A stretch of 64,000 nucleotides of DNA. Source: Puccinia triticina. Taxonomy: Eukaryota > Basidiomycota > Pucciniomycetes > Pucciniales > Pucciniaceae. Of the stretch, positions 44,079 through 53,559 are shown one piece after another. The notes beneath the pieces were generated by a model, which searched no databases, was not told where the DNA came from, and saw only the letters and a list, made by a program, of their open reading frames with translations. Position numbers and translations under genes: made by a program. The stretch spans positions 5,456,001 to 5,520,000 of the forward strand of contig NC_070564.1 of assembly GCF_026914185.1 (NCBI RefSeq), given 5' to 3'. Numbering within the stretch: the stretch's first letter is position 1; each line of letters opens with the position of its first letter.

Positions 44079-45842
44079 GTCCCAGCAAGGAACACGTCGT
44101 CCACATCTCTCAATCAACAGCCGCTGGAAGTTGAGTCTCAAGAAACTATCCTCGATAACTCGGACACGGATCCCGCTCCTGCTTTGACCAAAGCCCCAAG
44201 GGACATCAGCAGTGAAATATTGACCGACAACATTCTGGACGTGGACAGAAGGGGAAACGCTGTGATGGTATATCTGACTGAAAACACGGAATGTGACACA
44301 CCTTCCTCCTACATCGAAGCAATCAACTCCCCTCAGTCATCCTTCTGGAAGAAGGCAATTGCGAAAGAGATTTCCAACATGTATGAACATGATGTCTGGA
44401 TAATTGTCAAGAAAGAAGGTGATCAAAAGCAAATAAATTGCACTTGGGTATTCAAAGTTAAGAAAGATCAACTGAACATACCCATCAAATACAAAGCCCG
44501 TTTATGCGCAAAAGGTTTTCAACAAATCAAAGGGACCGACTTCTGGGAAACCTACGCACCCACCGGCAAGATTGTCTCTCTTCGAATGCTGATTATCTTT
44601 GCACTGAAAAGGAAGCTCCAGTTCCATCAAATTGACATCAAAAGTGCCTTCTTGAATGCTCCTCTCAAAGAGGACATTTTTCTCAATCCTCCGCCTGGAG
44701 TTGATGTTCCTCACGATCATGTTCTCAAACTCAAGAAGGCCATGTACGGCTTGAAACAAGCGCCAAACGCGTGGCACCGCACTCTTACCGATTGGCTGTC
44801 TCAAATCGGCTTTCGCCGCTGTGATGCCGAGCCATGCGTCTTCTGGCGAAAGGGAACATTCTTGTATCTTCACGTCGACGATCTAGCCATCTTCAGCAAA
44901 GATCCCGAAATCTTCAAAGAGGAAGTTCGATCTCGGTTCAAAATCAAGGACCTTGGTGAATCAAGCTTGCTTCTCGGAATGAATGTCACCCAAGGGGAAG
45001 ATTATGTCACCCTTACTCAAAGTCACTACATTGACACCCAACTTGAAAGATTTGACTGTCAACATCTCTATCCCGCGTCCACACCGTTAAAACCTAACAG
45101 TCACCTGGTCAAGGCCTCCAAGCTCGAACGCAAACAACATCTTGAATCCGGCAATAACTATCGCTCTCTGGTGGGGGCTCTCAACTATCTCAGTGTAACT
45201 ACTCGACCGGACATAACCTTTGCCATCAGCTCATTATCTCAATTCCTCAACGAACCAGGCTCCAATCACTGGGATGCCGCAATTCAGGTTCTCCAATATC
45301 TAAAGGGCACCAAACACATTGGTCTGAAGCTCCAAGGATCCATTAACTCAGATGACACTCTCGTAGGATACGCCGATGCTGACTGGGCCTCATGTCCTGA
45401 ATCTCGACGATCAGTGTCCGGTAATCTCATCCTCTTCAACGGCAATGTTATCTCCTGGAAATCCAGAAAACAACCAACCCTTTCTCTGTCTTCTACTGAG
45501 GCAGAGTACAAATCACTTGGGGACATCACGAAGGAACTCATGTGGATCAAGACACTTCTCAAGAAGATTTTCAACATCAAAATTCCTGGTCCAACTCCCA
45601 TTTTCGAAGACAATCAAGGGGCCATAGCCCTGGCCAACAACGAATCCAATCACTCAAATTACAAAACTAAACACATGTCATTGCGTCACCACTTCATCAG
45701 AAGAGAGATCAAGATTAAGTCCATTGTCCTCCATTACGTGCCCACCAATCAAATGCTGGCCGATTTCCTTACAAAGGCAGTGGGAAAAACCACCATTCAT
45801 CGCGCTCTGAGAAGTCTTCGGCTGGTATGCTCATCATCCTAG
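44079..45842 (+). CDS. Copia 2 reverse transcriptase and RNase H
   Basis: Same frame as the front part, resuming after the TAA. Reverse transcriptase: TWVFKVKKD, QIDIKSAFLNAPLKEDIFL, MYGLKQAPNAWH and the catalytic LHVDDLAIF. RNase H: YADADWASCPESRRSVSG, SSTEAEYKSLG, EDNQGAIAL, LADFLTKAVGK. All catalytic motifs are present. It ends 20 bp before the 3' LTR. Confidence 0.92.
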   Translation, partial: VPARNTSSTSLNQQPLEVESQETILDNSDTDPAPALTKAPRDISSEILTDNILDVDRRGNAVMVYLTENTECDTPSSYIEAINSPQSSFWKKAIAKEISNMYEHDVWIIVKKEGDQKQINCTWVFKVKKDQLNIPIKYKARLCAKGFQQIKGTDFWETYAPTGKIVSLRMLIIFALKRKLQFHQIDIKSAFLNAPLKEDIFLNPPPGVDVPHDHVLKLKKAMYGLKQAPNAWHRTLTDWLSQIGFRRCDAEPCVFWRKGTFLYLHVDDLAIFSKDPEIFKEEVRSRFKIKDLGESSLLLGMNVTQGEDYVTLTQSHYIDTQLERFDCQHLYPASTPLKPNSHLVKASKLERKQHLESGNNYRSLVGALNYLSVTTRPDITFAISSLSQFLNEPGSNHWDAAIQVLQYLKGTKHIGLKLQGSINSDDTLVGYADADWASCPESRRSVSGNLILFNGNVISWKSRKQPTLSLSSTEAEYKSLGDITKELMWIKTLLKKIFNIKIPGPTPIFEDNQGAIALANNESNHSNYKTKHMSLRHHFIRREIKIKSIVLHYVPTNQMLADFLTKAVGKTTIHRALRSLRLVCSSS

Positions 45843-45861
45843 GGTAATGCGCATGGGGGTG

Positions 45862-46184
45862 TGTCAAAATATGCCTTTGTCTGCTCAAGCGCGCGGAAGG
45901 CGCAGTCAAACCCTCCGCAGCTCGTGGAACAAACTCGCGGCTCAACTCAGATCATCGCCTTTTCCTCATCTCGAGTCAAACCAATCAGGTCCAGCAAGAG
46001 TACGACGAATCTCGCATAAAGCCATCCTTCAGTCGTCCTCCTCGAGATCATCCGCTGCCAGCAATCAGACCTGCGTCTGTTGTCTGAGAGTTATAGTGTG
46101 GAGTATTGTGGTTGTTCTGGTTTATCAAGTCTTCTTTCTTTCTAGCTTGTCCTGATCCTTTAGTTTTCGCCTCTGAATTAAACA
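45862..46184 (+). repeat. 3' LTR of copia 2
   Basis: 323 bp, preceded by a purine-rich CGCATGGGGGTG tract and followed by the duplication GAATT. Confidence 0.95.
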
Positions 46185-46189
46185 GAATT

Positions 46190-46524
46190 GATTAATTTTT
46201 TGCTTCTCAATGTTGATTGAGCGCTGTATTAGTAGTCATATGTGGATCCAGAATGAAGTCAGGCTGGAAGGAGTATTCTCGGATTGCCAAAAGGTTATTG
46301 ACAAGGCACGGAGTAACCCAAAATTTGAAAGGTACAAAACAAAACCTAAATCTAAATCTAAACAACCCAACAAAAAAAGTGCTAGTTTAATTTTTTATTA
46401 TCTTTTCTTGAATCATTTTTTCTTGAGCTCTGTCCCCTCTAAAAACCTACAAACAAATATTGATTATTGATAATTACTGGTAGTTTAAAAGTTTTTTTTT
46501 GCCCAGTGTATGTAGATTAGTGCT
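46190..46524. other. No gene seen
   Basis: AT-rich sequence after the copia 2 element. The frame starting LIERCISSHMWIQNEVRLEG is not recognised. Confidence 0.35.
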
Positions 46525-46758
46525 TTATTTTTGCTGCGCTACAACTGGAATCAGCGGTTTTACGCTGCGCTACCGCTGATTTTAGCGGTTGGCCGCTACA
46601 TGGCCGCTTTTTTCAGCGCGCTAAAATACACTTTTTTTCTTGGGGATCTTGGAAAGCGGAAGCGGCAGCGGTTTGACCGCTACACTGCAGCGGTGCCAAA
46701 AACCGCTGCGCTAACCGCTTTGCTGCGCTTTCTGCAGTGCAGCGGTTACAACGTTGCC
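46525..46758. mobile_element. GC-rich MITE made of GCTGCGCTA words
   Basis: Interior of GCGGTT, GCTGCGCTACC and complements. The right end GCGGTTACAACGTTG is the inverse of the start of the element at 38884. The left end is not clearly defined. Confidence 0.55.
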
Positions 46759-46769
46759 AGGAGGACCTC

Positions 46770-47440
46770 CCTCACTGAGCTGGATACATATGTATCCAGC
46801 TCACTGGGGCAAGTCCTCTTGTCAAGCTGTATTCATATGTATCCAGCTCACTGGGAGGAGTCATCCCAGCAAGCTGGTATGTCAGCTCATTGAGAGGCAT
46901 CCTCCTGGCCTGCTGGGCTGAGAAGGCCTGTTAGGAGTGGTCCATTGTCTTGGCAAGGGAGATCCTCCCAACAAGCTGTTCACATATCCAGCTCACTAAG
47001 TGGACTCACCTCTTTGACTGGAGGCATTCCTCAGTTCAATAAGGTGTACATAAATCTGAAAGGATTGATTGATTCCTCCGTTCAAAGTTGTGTAAACATC
47101 CTTGAATGCAGGGATTAATCCCTTCAAAGAGGTGTACATAAATCCAACAGGAGAGATTGATTCCTGCGGTCAGAGTTACGTACACCTCCTTGACCGTAGG
47201 TATTCCTCAGGTCAAAGAGGTATTAGGTATTTACACCTGCTTGACCAGAGGGATATCTCTGGTCAAAGAGGTGTACATAGCTCTTTGACAGGAATCCCTC
47301 CGGCCAAGGTGGTATGCCTCCTCACCCAGAGGGATTCCTCCAGTCAAATAGGCAGTACACCTTTTTGACTGGAGGAATCCCGAAAATTGAGGGGGCAAAC
47401 TGTGATTGGAGGCATTCCTCCAGTCAGAGCTGTGCAATTT
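46770..47440. repeat. Two palindromic minisatellites in tandem
   Basis: 46770-46960 consists of units around GAGCTGGATACATATGTATC and CAGCTCACTGGGAGGAGTC. 46995-47440 consists of about 60-bp units in which GGTCAAAGAGGTGTACA faces TGTACACCTCTTTGACC-like sequence with ATTCCTC linkers. Both share the paired, palindromic layout of the arrays at 1-760 and 27640-28390. Confidence 0.7.
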
Positions 47441-47608
47441 TTGGAATTCTGACCAGAGCCTCAGAGGTCAATTTCACTTGCAGCACCGCGGTTTTACTGT
47501 TGTATTAGGTGTAATCCAACAGTAAAGATTTGGTGCAAATATGATAAACCGCAGGAAACAGGTGTATGGAGAGTACTTGTACCAAACACTTGTTGTTGTT
47601 CAGCCTAA

Positions 47609-47985
47609 GGCCCCGTTTGGAGCCAATATAAATATAGGTGATATAATCATTTGTAAATTCAATAAAAAATAAAAAAACTCAACATGAAGAATCCAATTTT
47701 TTTTGTAGGAAACCTAAAGTATTGGTCTCATCAACTATGAAGTCAGATTTAACTGATTCAGCCATCTTTCAGCATCATAATACCATTATATTGCTTTGTT
47801 TTGGTCAAAAGCAATATAATGGTACTACAGCACTGAATATGGCTGAATCAGTTGAATCTGACTTCATAATTGAAGAGACCAGTATTGTGAAAAAATATTT
47901 GGAGGCTTTATGTTGAATTTTGTAGTTTTCATTGAATTAACCAATGATTATATCACCTATATTTATATTGGCTCCAAATGGGGCC
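47609..47985. mobile_element. Tourist-like MITE (PIF/Harbinger type)
   Basis: Ends GGCCCCGTTTGGAGCC and GGCTCCAAATGGGGCC, flanked by TAA on both sides (47606-47608, 47986-47988). The TIR and 3-bp duplication fit Tourist MITEs. The arms pair over nearly the whole 377 bp, meeting near 47795-47810. Confidence 0.85.
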
Positions 47986-47988
47986 TAA

Positions 47989-48264
47989 GATCCCGTAAAC
48001 TGCACCGGCACCTGGCACCTGTAGATGTGTACTTGTTGTAAGCCTGAAATTAATCCCCTAAGGGTGCTGAGGTACTTGCCCAGGAGTACTTTTTGCAATA
48101 CCTATGAATAAGCATGAATTGCACTGCTGCAACAGATGTCATAGTTGATGGTTACAGAAGAAAATATGCCTGGAAGTATCATGATTGCCCCAGCCTCATG
48201 CTGTCATTTTAAATTACCATATAATACAAGCATTACTAAAGCAGACATTGATATCAGTTGAACA
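47989..48264. other. No gene seen
   Basis: Short AT-rich spacer between the Tourist-like MITE and a dispersed repeat. Confidence 0.4.
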
Positions 48265-48410
48265 TAACATCAAGCTAGCACATGACTGAGTTGAAACTGA
48301 GGCACAGATCACATCTGGCAGCCTTCCTGAAAGAAGTTACCATCTGGCACTCTCTGGAGAGTGCAACCATTCCCCCCCCCCTGGTGAGATAGAAGCCAGT
48401 AACAGAAGGC
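48265..48410 (-). repeat. Dispersed repeat shared with 26445-26575
   Basis: Reverse-complement match around GGCACTCTCTGGAGAGTGC and the poly-C run at 48366-48380. Confidence 0.5.
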
Positions 48411-48799
48411 CAGGACAGTACGGAACAAAGTTTTTCACAAGGTAAAACCCTTGGAGAGAATTCTAGAAACCACATATATTCATATTTCTAGTTTAGAAGA
48501 TGAGAAGTTTTCATTTCTTTGGCATATTCAATTTCCCCTCCAAGCTCTGCTTACTCCTTACACCAGGGGGCACCTGCGCACTCCAACAGTTACTCACCCA
48601 CAGATTCCTAGTATCTGCCAATCAGTCCTAGGGGCCAGCTCTAATAATTAGAGCATCTCCAACAGAGCCACAATTGGGTGTTTGGGGGCAAACTTTGGCG
48701 GCCCGGGTTCTCTTTCTTCCCTGTTCTACCCCTCCTATCCCTCTTTGGTTGTGCATCAGGATTCCCTTTCCAATTGTTAATCCAGTTGTGAGTGTCACA

Positions 48800-49376
48800 C
48801 CAAGGGTAAAACCACTGCGCTGCAAACAGCACAGCAAAGCGGTCAGCGCAGCGGTTTTGGGACCGCTGCACTGCACTGGAAATCAGTGGTCCAATTGCTG
48901 GGCTAACACTGATTAAAATCACCAGAAAAAAGTGTTGATTTTCAGCACGCTAGATCAGGGGCCATTGTGCGGTAAAACACTGCGCTAAAGCTGCTTTCAG
49001 TGGAAAACCACTGAAAACAGGGGCAGCGCGGCGGCAAGGCTGAAACGCTGCGCTGCGCTACAAAAAAGCGGTCTTTCAGCGCAGCGCAGCGGGAAACCGC
49101 TGCGCGGTCAGCCCAAAAAGCGGTAGCGCAGCGCCAGTCCCGCTGCACTACCGCTGAAAATAGCGGGGGCCCACTTTTTCCCCGACCCAAAAAGCGGTAG
49201 CGCAGCGGACGGGGCCGCTCCTTTCAGCGCCGCGCAGCGGCCACCAAAACAGCTGCGCTGCGCTTTTTTGGCTGGCAGCGGGGGAGCGCTACGCGGCCAT
49301 GTCAAAAAGCGGTAGCGCAGCGATGGTTCCGCTGCGCTACCGCTGAAAGTAGCGGGTTCCCGCTTCTTGCCAGACC
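48800..49376. mobile_element. GC-rich GCGCTGCGC repeat element
   Basis: About 570 bp built almost only of AGCGCAGCGG, CCGCTGCGCTACC and similar words on both strands, the same style as 38884-39106 and 46525-46758. It may be two elements end to end. The sequence before it (48645-48660) carries AGAGCATCTCCAACAGAGCC, a terminus style of short transposons. Confidence 0.55.
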
Positions 49377-51181
49377 CAAATTCAAATCAAAATCTCTTAA
49401 CTTTTTGTGGCAAATACAGGCCCAAATATGTTTCAAAAAAGCCTCAATAATTATGTACAATTATAAACCTGCGGGCCACACAACAGGAATTCCAAATTCC
49501 TGGCCAACACCACCTGTTCTGCCCGCCCCACCCAGCCTGTGCAATAACCATGACCGCGCGGCCTCACCTGACCACACACAATCAATTGCTGCAAATGATC
49601 ACCCCTCCCCTTGACCCCACGCCTATTCATATGTATGCCATGTGGCAATGGCAGCGACTCCAGCAAATCCCAGAACAAATCTATGTACGCGCAGGCCGGA
49701 CCGCCTTCACGCTGTGGAACTCTGACCGGTGCTGGGCCGGCCGTCGGCAGTTACTGGAAGGGATTTTGCGCTGTTGCGCTGCCTTCGCGGTGGTCCGGGA
49801 AAAACTGAGGATTCTGGGATTTGAAGGGGGTAGCATTTGGGAAGGGGGATTTTTGAGAGACGACAGAAAGTAGATTTCTGTCGGCGGTGGTTTTGGTGTT
49901 GTGAGTCTGAGGGAAAAGAAAAGCCGGCGAACTTAGCCGGAGAAAAGTGATCTAAAGGGAGGGGATCTGGAAGAGGATCGGCGCGGGGCTGAGAGGAGAA
50001 ACTCAGAAGCTCCGCGAGTATATTGGCAAACAAGAGGATCAATAGAATTAAGATTTGGGATTCTTCTGACTGATGGATGATCTGAGACAAATTTTTATGG
50101 TTCAGACGAAGTCCATGCCGCCCCATCATCTGAGTTTGAACTGAACTCAGACTCCGGGGACTGTGACATGCTGCGGACAAGTCATCATACACCCGCGCGC
50201 ACAAGCGCGCAACAACAACCAGGAGAAACAGAAGAAAAGAAAACAAAACACAGTGATATGAGGCAGAAAGAAAAGAACCACGAGTAAAGAAAAGAAAAGA
50301 ACAGGCGGAACACTCAGGACAAACAAGAACAAACAGAAAAAGGGAACAAGGAATAAAACAGAGGGATAAACCCACAGCAGGCGCTGTGTTAGGACCAAGA
50401 AAAGCTGAAAACAAAAGCTGGAGGACTGAGAGGGAGTAGGGGTGGAAATCTGAGAAGAGGGAAAAAGGAAAAGGGAAAGGGAACAGAATTTTAAGAAGGA
50501 GAGAGTTGAAGGAATGAGAAGGGATGGGGTATATGAATCTTGAGGATATTGAGGGGAGGGTGACTTCTTGAGGCTTGAAGAACCATAGTGAAGCTTGAGT
50601 CTTGATGATCTTGCTGTCACTGCGTCTGGAATAGAAAAATGATTGAAAACTGAATGCACCAGCGGCGCCACAAGATTGATCACCACAACGCGCCTGCCTT
50701 CTTGGGTCCGGCGCCAAGCGCAGCTGGCACAGTTGCTGGAGGTGCTGCTGGTGTTGCTAGGGCAGGAAGTGGGGCCTGCGGGTTAGGGAGACTCGCGGCC
50801 AAGTCGGTTGCGAGGCTGGGTATGAGTTGATTGAGACCCCCAAGGTTTGTCGGTGGGTAGTAACCCTGGGGAAGCTGGTTGGTGGCCGAAGGGTGGGCCG
50901 TTTGAAGCGTTCATCGCCGTCGTGTTATTTTTGGGATCCCTGAGATTGGATTGGGTAGGTATGGCGGGATGGATCCTGGTTGGAAATGCATCCGGCGGCG
51001 AGGCTGTTGCCGAATCTCAACTGCCTGCGGCTGTGTATTGCTGACCAACAGTACAACTAAAGTTCTACTGTTGGATTAGTGCGGTACAGTCTTGCATACA
51101 TGTACTGTATGCCTGTAAGTCGTTTTGATAACAAAAATTTGAAATTTTTTGATCCCAAATGACCTCCTCGAGGTCATTTGG
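49377..51181. other. CT-rich minus strand, no supported gene
   Basis: 50170-50560 is almost pure A/G on the plus strand. This keeps minus-strand frames open (a 336-codon frame at 49707-50717) without evidence of a protein: the translation is low complexity and unlike any family I know. 50680-51050 may carry more remnants of the LTR element that starts at 53514. Confidence 0.4.
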
Positions 51182-52570
51182 CTATTTTGGAATCTGTACA
51201 TAAAAAAAAATAAGACAAAATTTTTTTTGAATGATTTTGGATTTTTTTTCAATAAAATTCCAATAAGTGTTTATAATTGGGCCCTTAACTATCTGAACAT
51301 TGTTAGAAATAGGGGAGGATATATCTTTAAGTAAGGATTTCGAGAGGGACGTCGACGATATATCTATGCGGTCTTTAATGAGACGCGAATTTCCATCAAT
51401 AATCTTTTTGAGATCTTTAAACATGCGGTTTAAGACGCTACTCACTTCTAACGAGGTCAATTGTTGTGCCCTTGGTTCCTGGAGCGCGATTGATCTATGG
51501 CCTGATAACCTCCCTGGATCGTCCTGCCCATGCGGAACAACTCCGCGTATATCGACGCCTTGTAGTTCTGTCGACCCCGCATTTGGCTCGGAAGATTTCT
51601 TGCAGCTTGGGTGGGCTGGGCCGCTCGGAATTGCTTCATTGTTGGGGCGTACATAGGCTTGATGGCGGTTTTGGCCATGGTTTTGATGATTCGCTGACCT
51701 CGCCGCCCGCTGGTTGGGGCGCGTGGATGGAGGCGTCTAACCCTCGGTTAGAACCAACAGGGTTTCGCGGCCGATCAACTGCTCCAGAGTCTGGTGGGTC
51801 GCCGCTGCTTGGTCCCGCAGGATTCCCATGGCTTCCTGGTTTGCTCCCGCCAGGGCTTCTAGATACGCTTGTTTTTATCTGAGGTGAGTTTGGAATATCA
51901 ACTCGGTTGTCGGGCTCCAGTTTTGGCGCACTTCCGCCGCGTTTAAACTCACCCGGGGGAACAAGGGCTGGTTGGGAGGACCTGGTGGAGGATGCACGAG
52001 AAACGGGTTTACTGCCAGTTTTCTTGGGGGGAGTCATGATGGATTGGAGGGCTAACCTTCACCAATGGTTATAATATCTATGCTCGCCACAGACTCGGAT
52101 CGCGGCCTTTCCTGATTCAAATTGCCAAGGCCGAGGCGAGAGTTGTCGCCGACCAACTGTCGTTCTATAGCTGCGGATGAGGCTTCTGGAGATGGCCTGG
52201 AACGGACGTTGTCTATGAGACGCTGGACAACGGAGCTAGCCCGGAGAGCCGAGTTCCCGTTAGAACCAGTGGACGAAGCCGCAGAGTTGCGCAACTGGAT
52301 CGGAGCTCCTAGAGCCGGAGCAGTAGCTGCGCGAGTGTTGTTGCGAGCTGTGGCACCTGTGGGGTGGAAAAGCCGATCAAAAAGATCGCCCACACCGTTA
52401 TTTGCCTGACTACCTGCGGGATCCGCTGGGCCTGGGTTGTTATTTACCCCGGGAGGCGCTGAGCTTCTAGTCGAGCGGTTAGAAACCGCTGGATTGCCGC
52501 TACGTTCGGACTGGAAAAAGTTAAGAAGAGATGTCTGACAAGTTGACACTACAGTGATGATTGTCAGTCG
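51182..52570 (-). pseudogene. Gag-like region of a truncated LTR retrotransposon
   Basis: Minus-strand frames follow the LTR and primer site: a Ser/Asn-rich frame (about 52570-52052, with NNGVGDLFDRLFHPTGATA), a second frame from 52037 (MTPPKKTGSKPVSRASSTRS), and after a frameshift near 51650 a conserved-looking stretch (AIKPMYAPTMKQFRAAQPTQ; QNYKASIYAELFRMGRTIQG). Position and style suggest Gag. No protease, reverse transcriptase or integrase follows, so the element is truncated. Confidence 0.45.
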
Positions 52571-52748
52571 CAGAGTCACCTTGGTGAGTGTTCGTAGCAA
52601 AGATTGCGGCTTACTAATGACAATGAGCAGTTTTTGACTGTTCAACGACGCAAAAGATTGGTTTTTAAACTGGGTTTCTATCAAAGAAACTAACGATATA
52701 AAAGGGACGAGTGTCAGTCTTTTGGATACTCGTAGGGTCTGGGAAAAA

Positions 52749-52768
52749 TTTCCCAATGAGGCCCCCAA
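52749..52768 (-). promoter_or_regulatory. Primer-binding site, tRNA-Pro-like
   Basis: Immediately after the LTR end (...CCCTGACA) the minus strand reads TTTGGGGGCCTCATTGGGAA. This closely resembles the TGGGGGCTCG-type sites used with tRNA-Pro primers. Confidence 0.55.
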
Positions 52769-52769
52769 A

Positions 52770-53514
52770 TGTCAGGGCGCGTCTCCAAAGTGGCAACGCC
52801 CTGAATGGAAAAGAACAATTTGTGAGTTCCTAAGAAGGAAAACACACTCGACTCGACCGCGATGCGGGAAGAGAAAGCCGCGCCTCCGTTGGAGGGGCTG
52901 GTAGAGCTAAGTCGTACCTGAACCTGAAGAGGTTCGTAAAGGAAAACTCAAGCTTACCTAAGAAGGTAGCGAGTGAAGAGAAGCTGGAAGGGGTGGAGGG
53001 TTGTAGATGGAGGAGTTGGCGACGAGGGTGGAAGAGTTAGCGGAGGCAAAGGCGGGAGAGTTGAGGTGAAGGAGTCTTGAGGATAGAAAAGGTTGAGATA
53101 TAACTTAGATATAAAAGTCCCGGTTGTTTTGTATCAAACAAGAAAGACGGATGTAGTAATCTATATAAATCTAGCAAACCTTTTGTGGGGCGGAGGCCCC
53201 AGGTCTTTTATAGCCAATATGAAGGCAGCGCTTTGGACTTCCTGTTGTCACTATGTTCTGAACTAATATCCATGCGTGGAACATTCACGTGGATTGTGCT
53301 CACTTGAGCTCAACGACCCGTGAGTGTTACTCTGCCGGGTATGACACCCACGGGCAGGTATTCACACGTTGTTGAATCTCTACTCAGTGCGCTAGCGCGC
53401 GCACTTATTGCCTTTGGCTCGTGCGGTACCTGAAGCGGCGCTATGCGCGCCCAGTTCTTCTGTGGCGTGCGCAGTGTCAGCCTTGGCGCTGTCGGGACTA
53501 GCCAAGGGCTGACA
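52770..53514 (-). repeat. 5' LTR of a truncated Gypsy-type element
   Basis: 745 bp on the minus strand from TGTCAGCCCTTGG to GCGCCCTGACA. The ends TGTCAG/CTGACA are an exact inverted 6-mer. A TATA box and a primer-binding site are in the expected places. No 3' LTR is seen in the window. Confidence 0.7.
53207..53213 (-). promoter_or_regulatory. TATA box of the LTR
   Basis: TATAAAA in the context GGCTATAAAAGACCTGG on the minus strand, about 305 bp inside the LTR, oriented toward the gag-like region. Confidence 0.6.
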
Positions 53515-53559
53515 AACACCTCCCCCTCATATAGACAACTCTCCACCTCTCCACCATAG

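Larger units (their letters stand above)
41522..46184 (+). mobile_element. Ty1/copia retrotransposon 2
   Basis: 4663 bp with 323-bp LTRs (TGTCAAAATATGCC to GAATTAAACA) and the duplication GAATT (41517-41521, 46185-46189). I count about five LTR differences (about 1.5%), so it is older than copia 1. One in-frame TAA separates integrase from reverse transcriptase. Confidence 0.95.

Noticed and set aside
44071..44122. GTAAGT...CAACAG as an intron bypassing the copia 2 TAA
   Set aside because: The excised length is 46 nt, which would throw the downstream reverse transcriptase out of frame.
49707..50717. 336-codon minus-strand open frame
   Set aside because: The region is A/G-rich on the plus strand, so few stops arise on the minus strand. 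The translation is low-complexity Phe/Leu/Ser and matches no family; there are no supporting splice or start signals.
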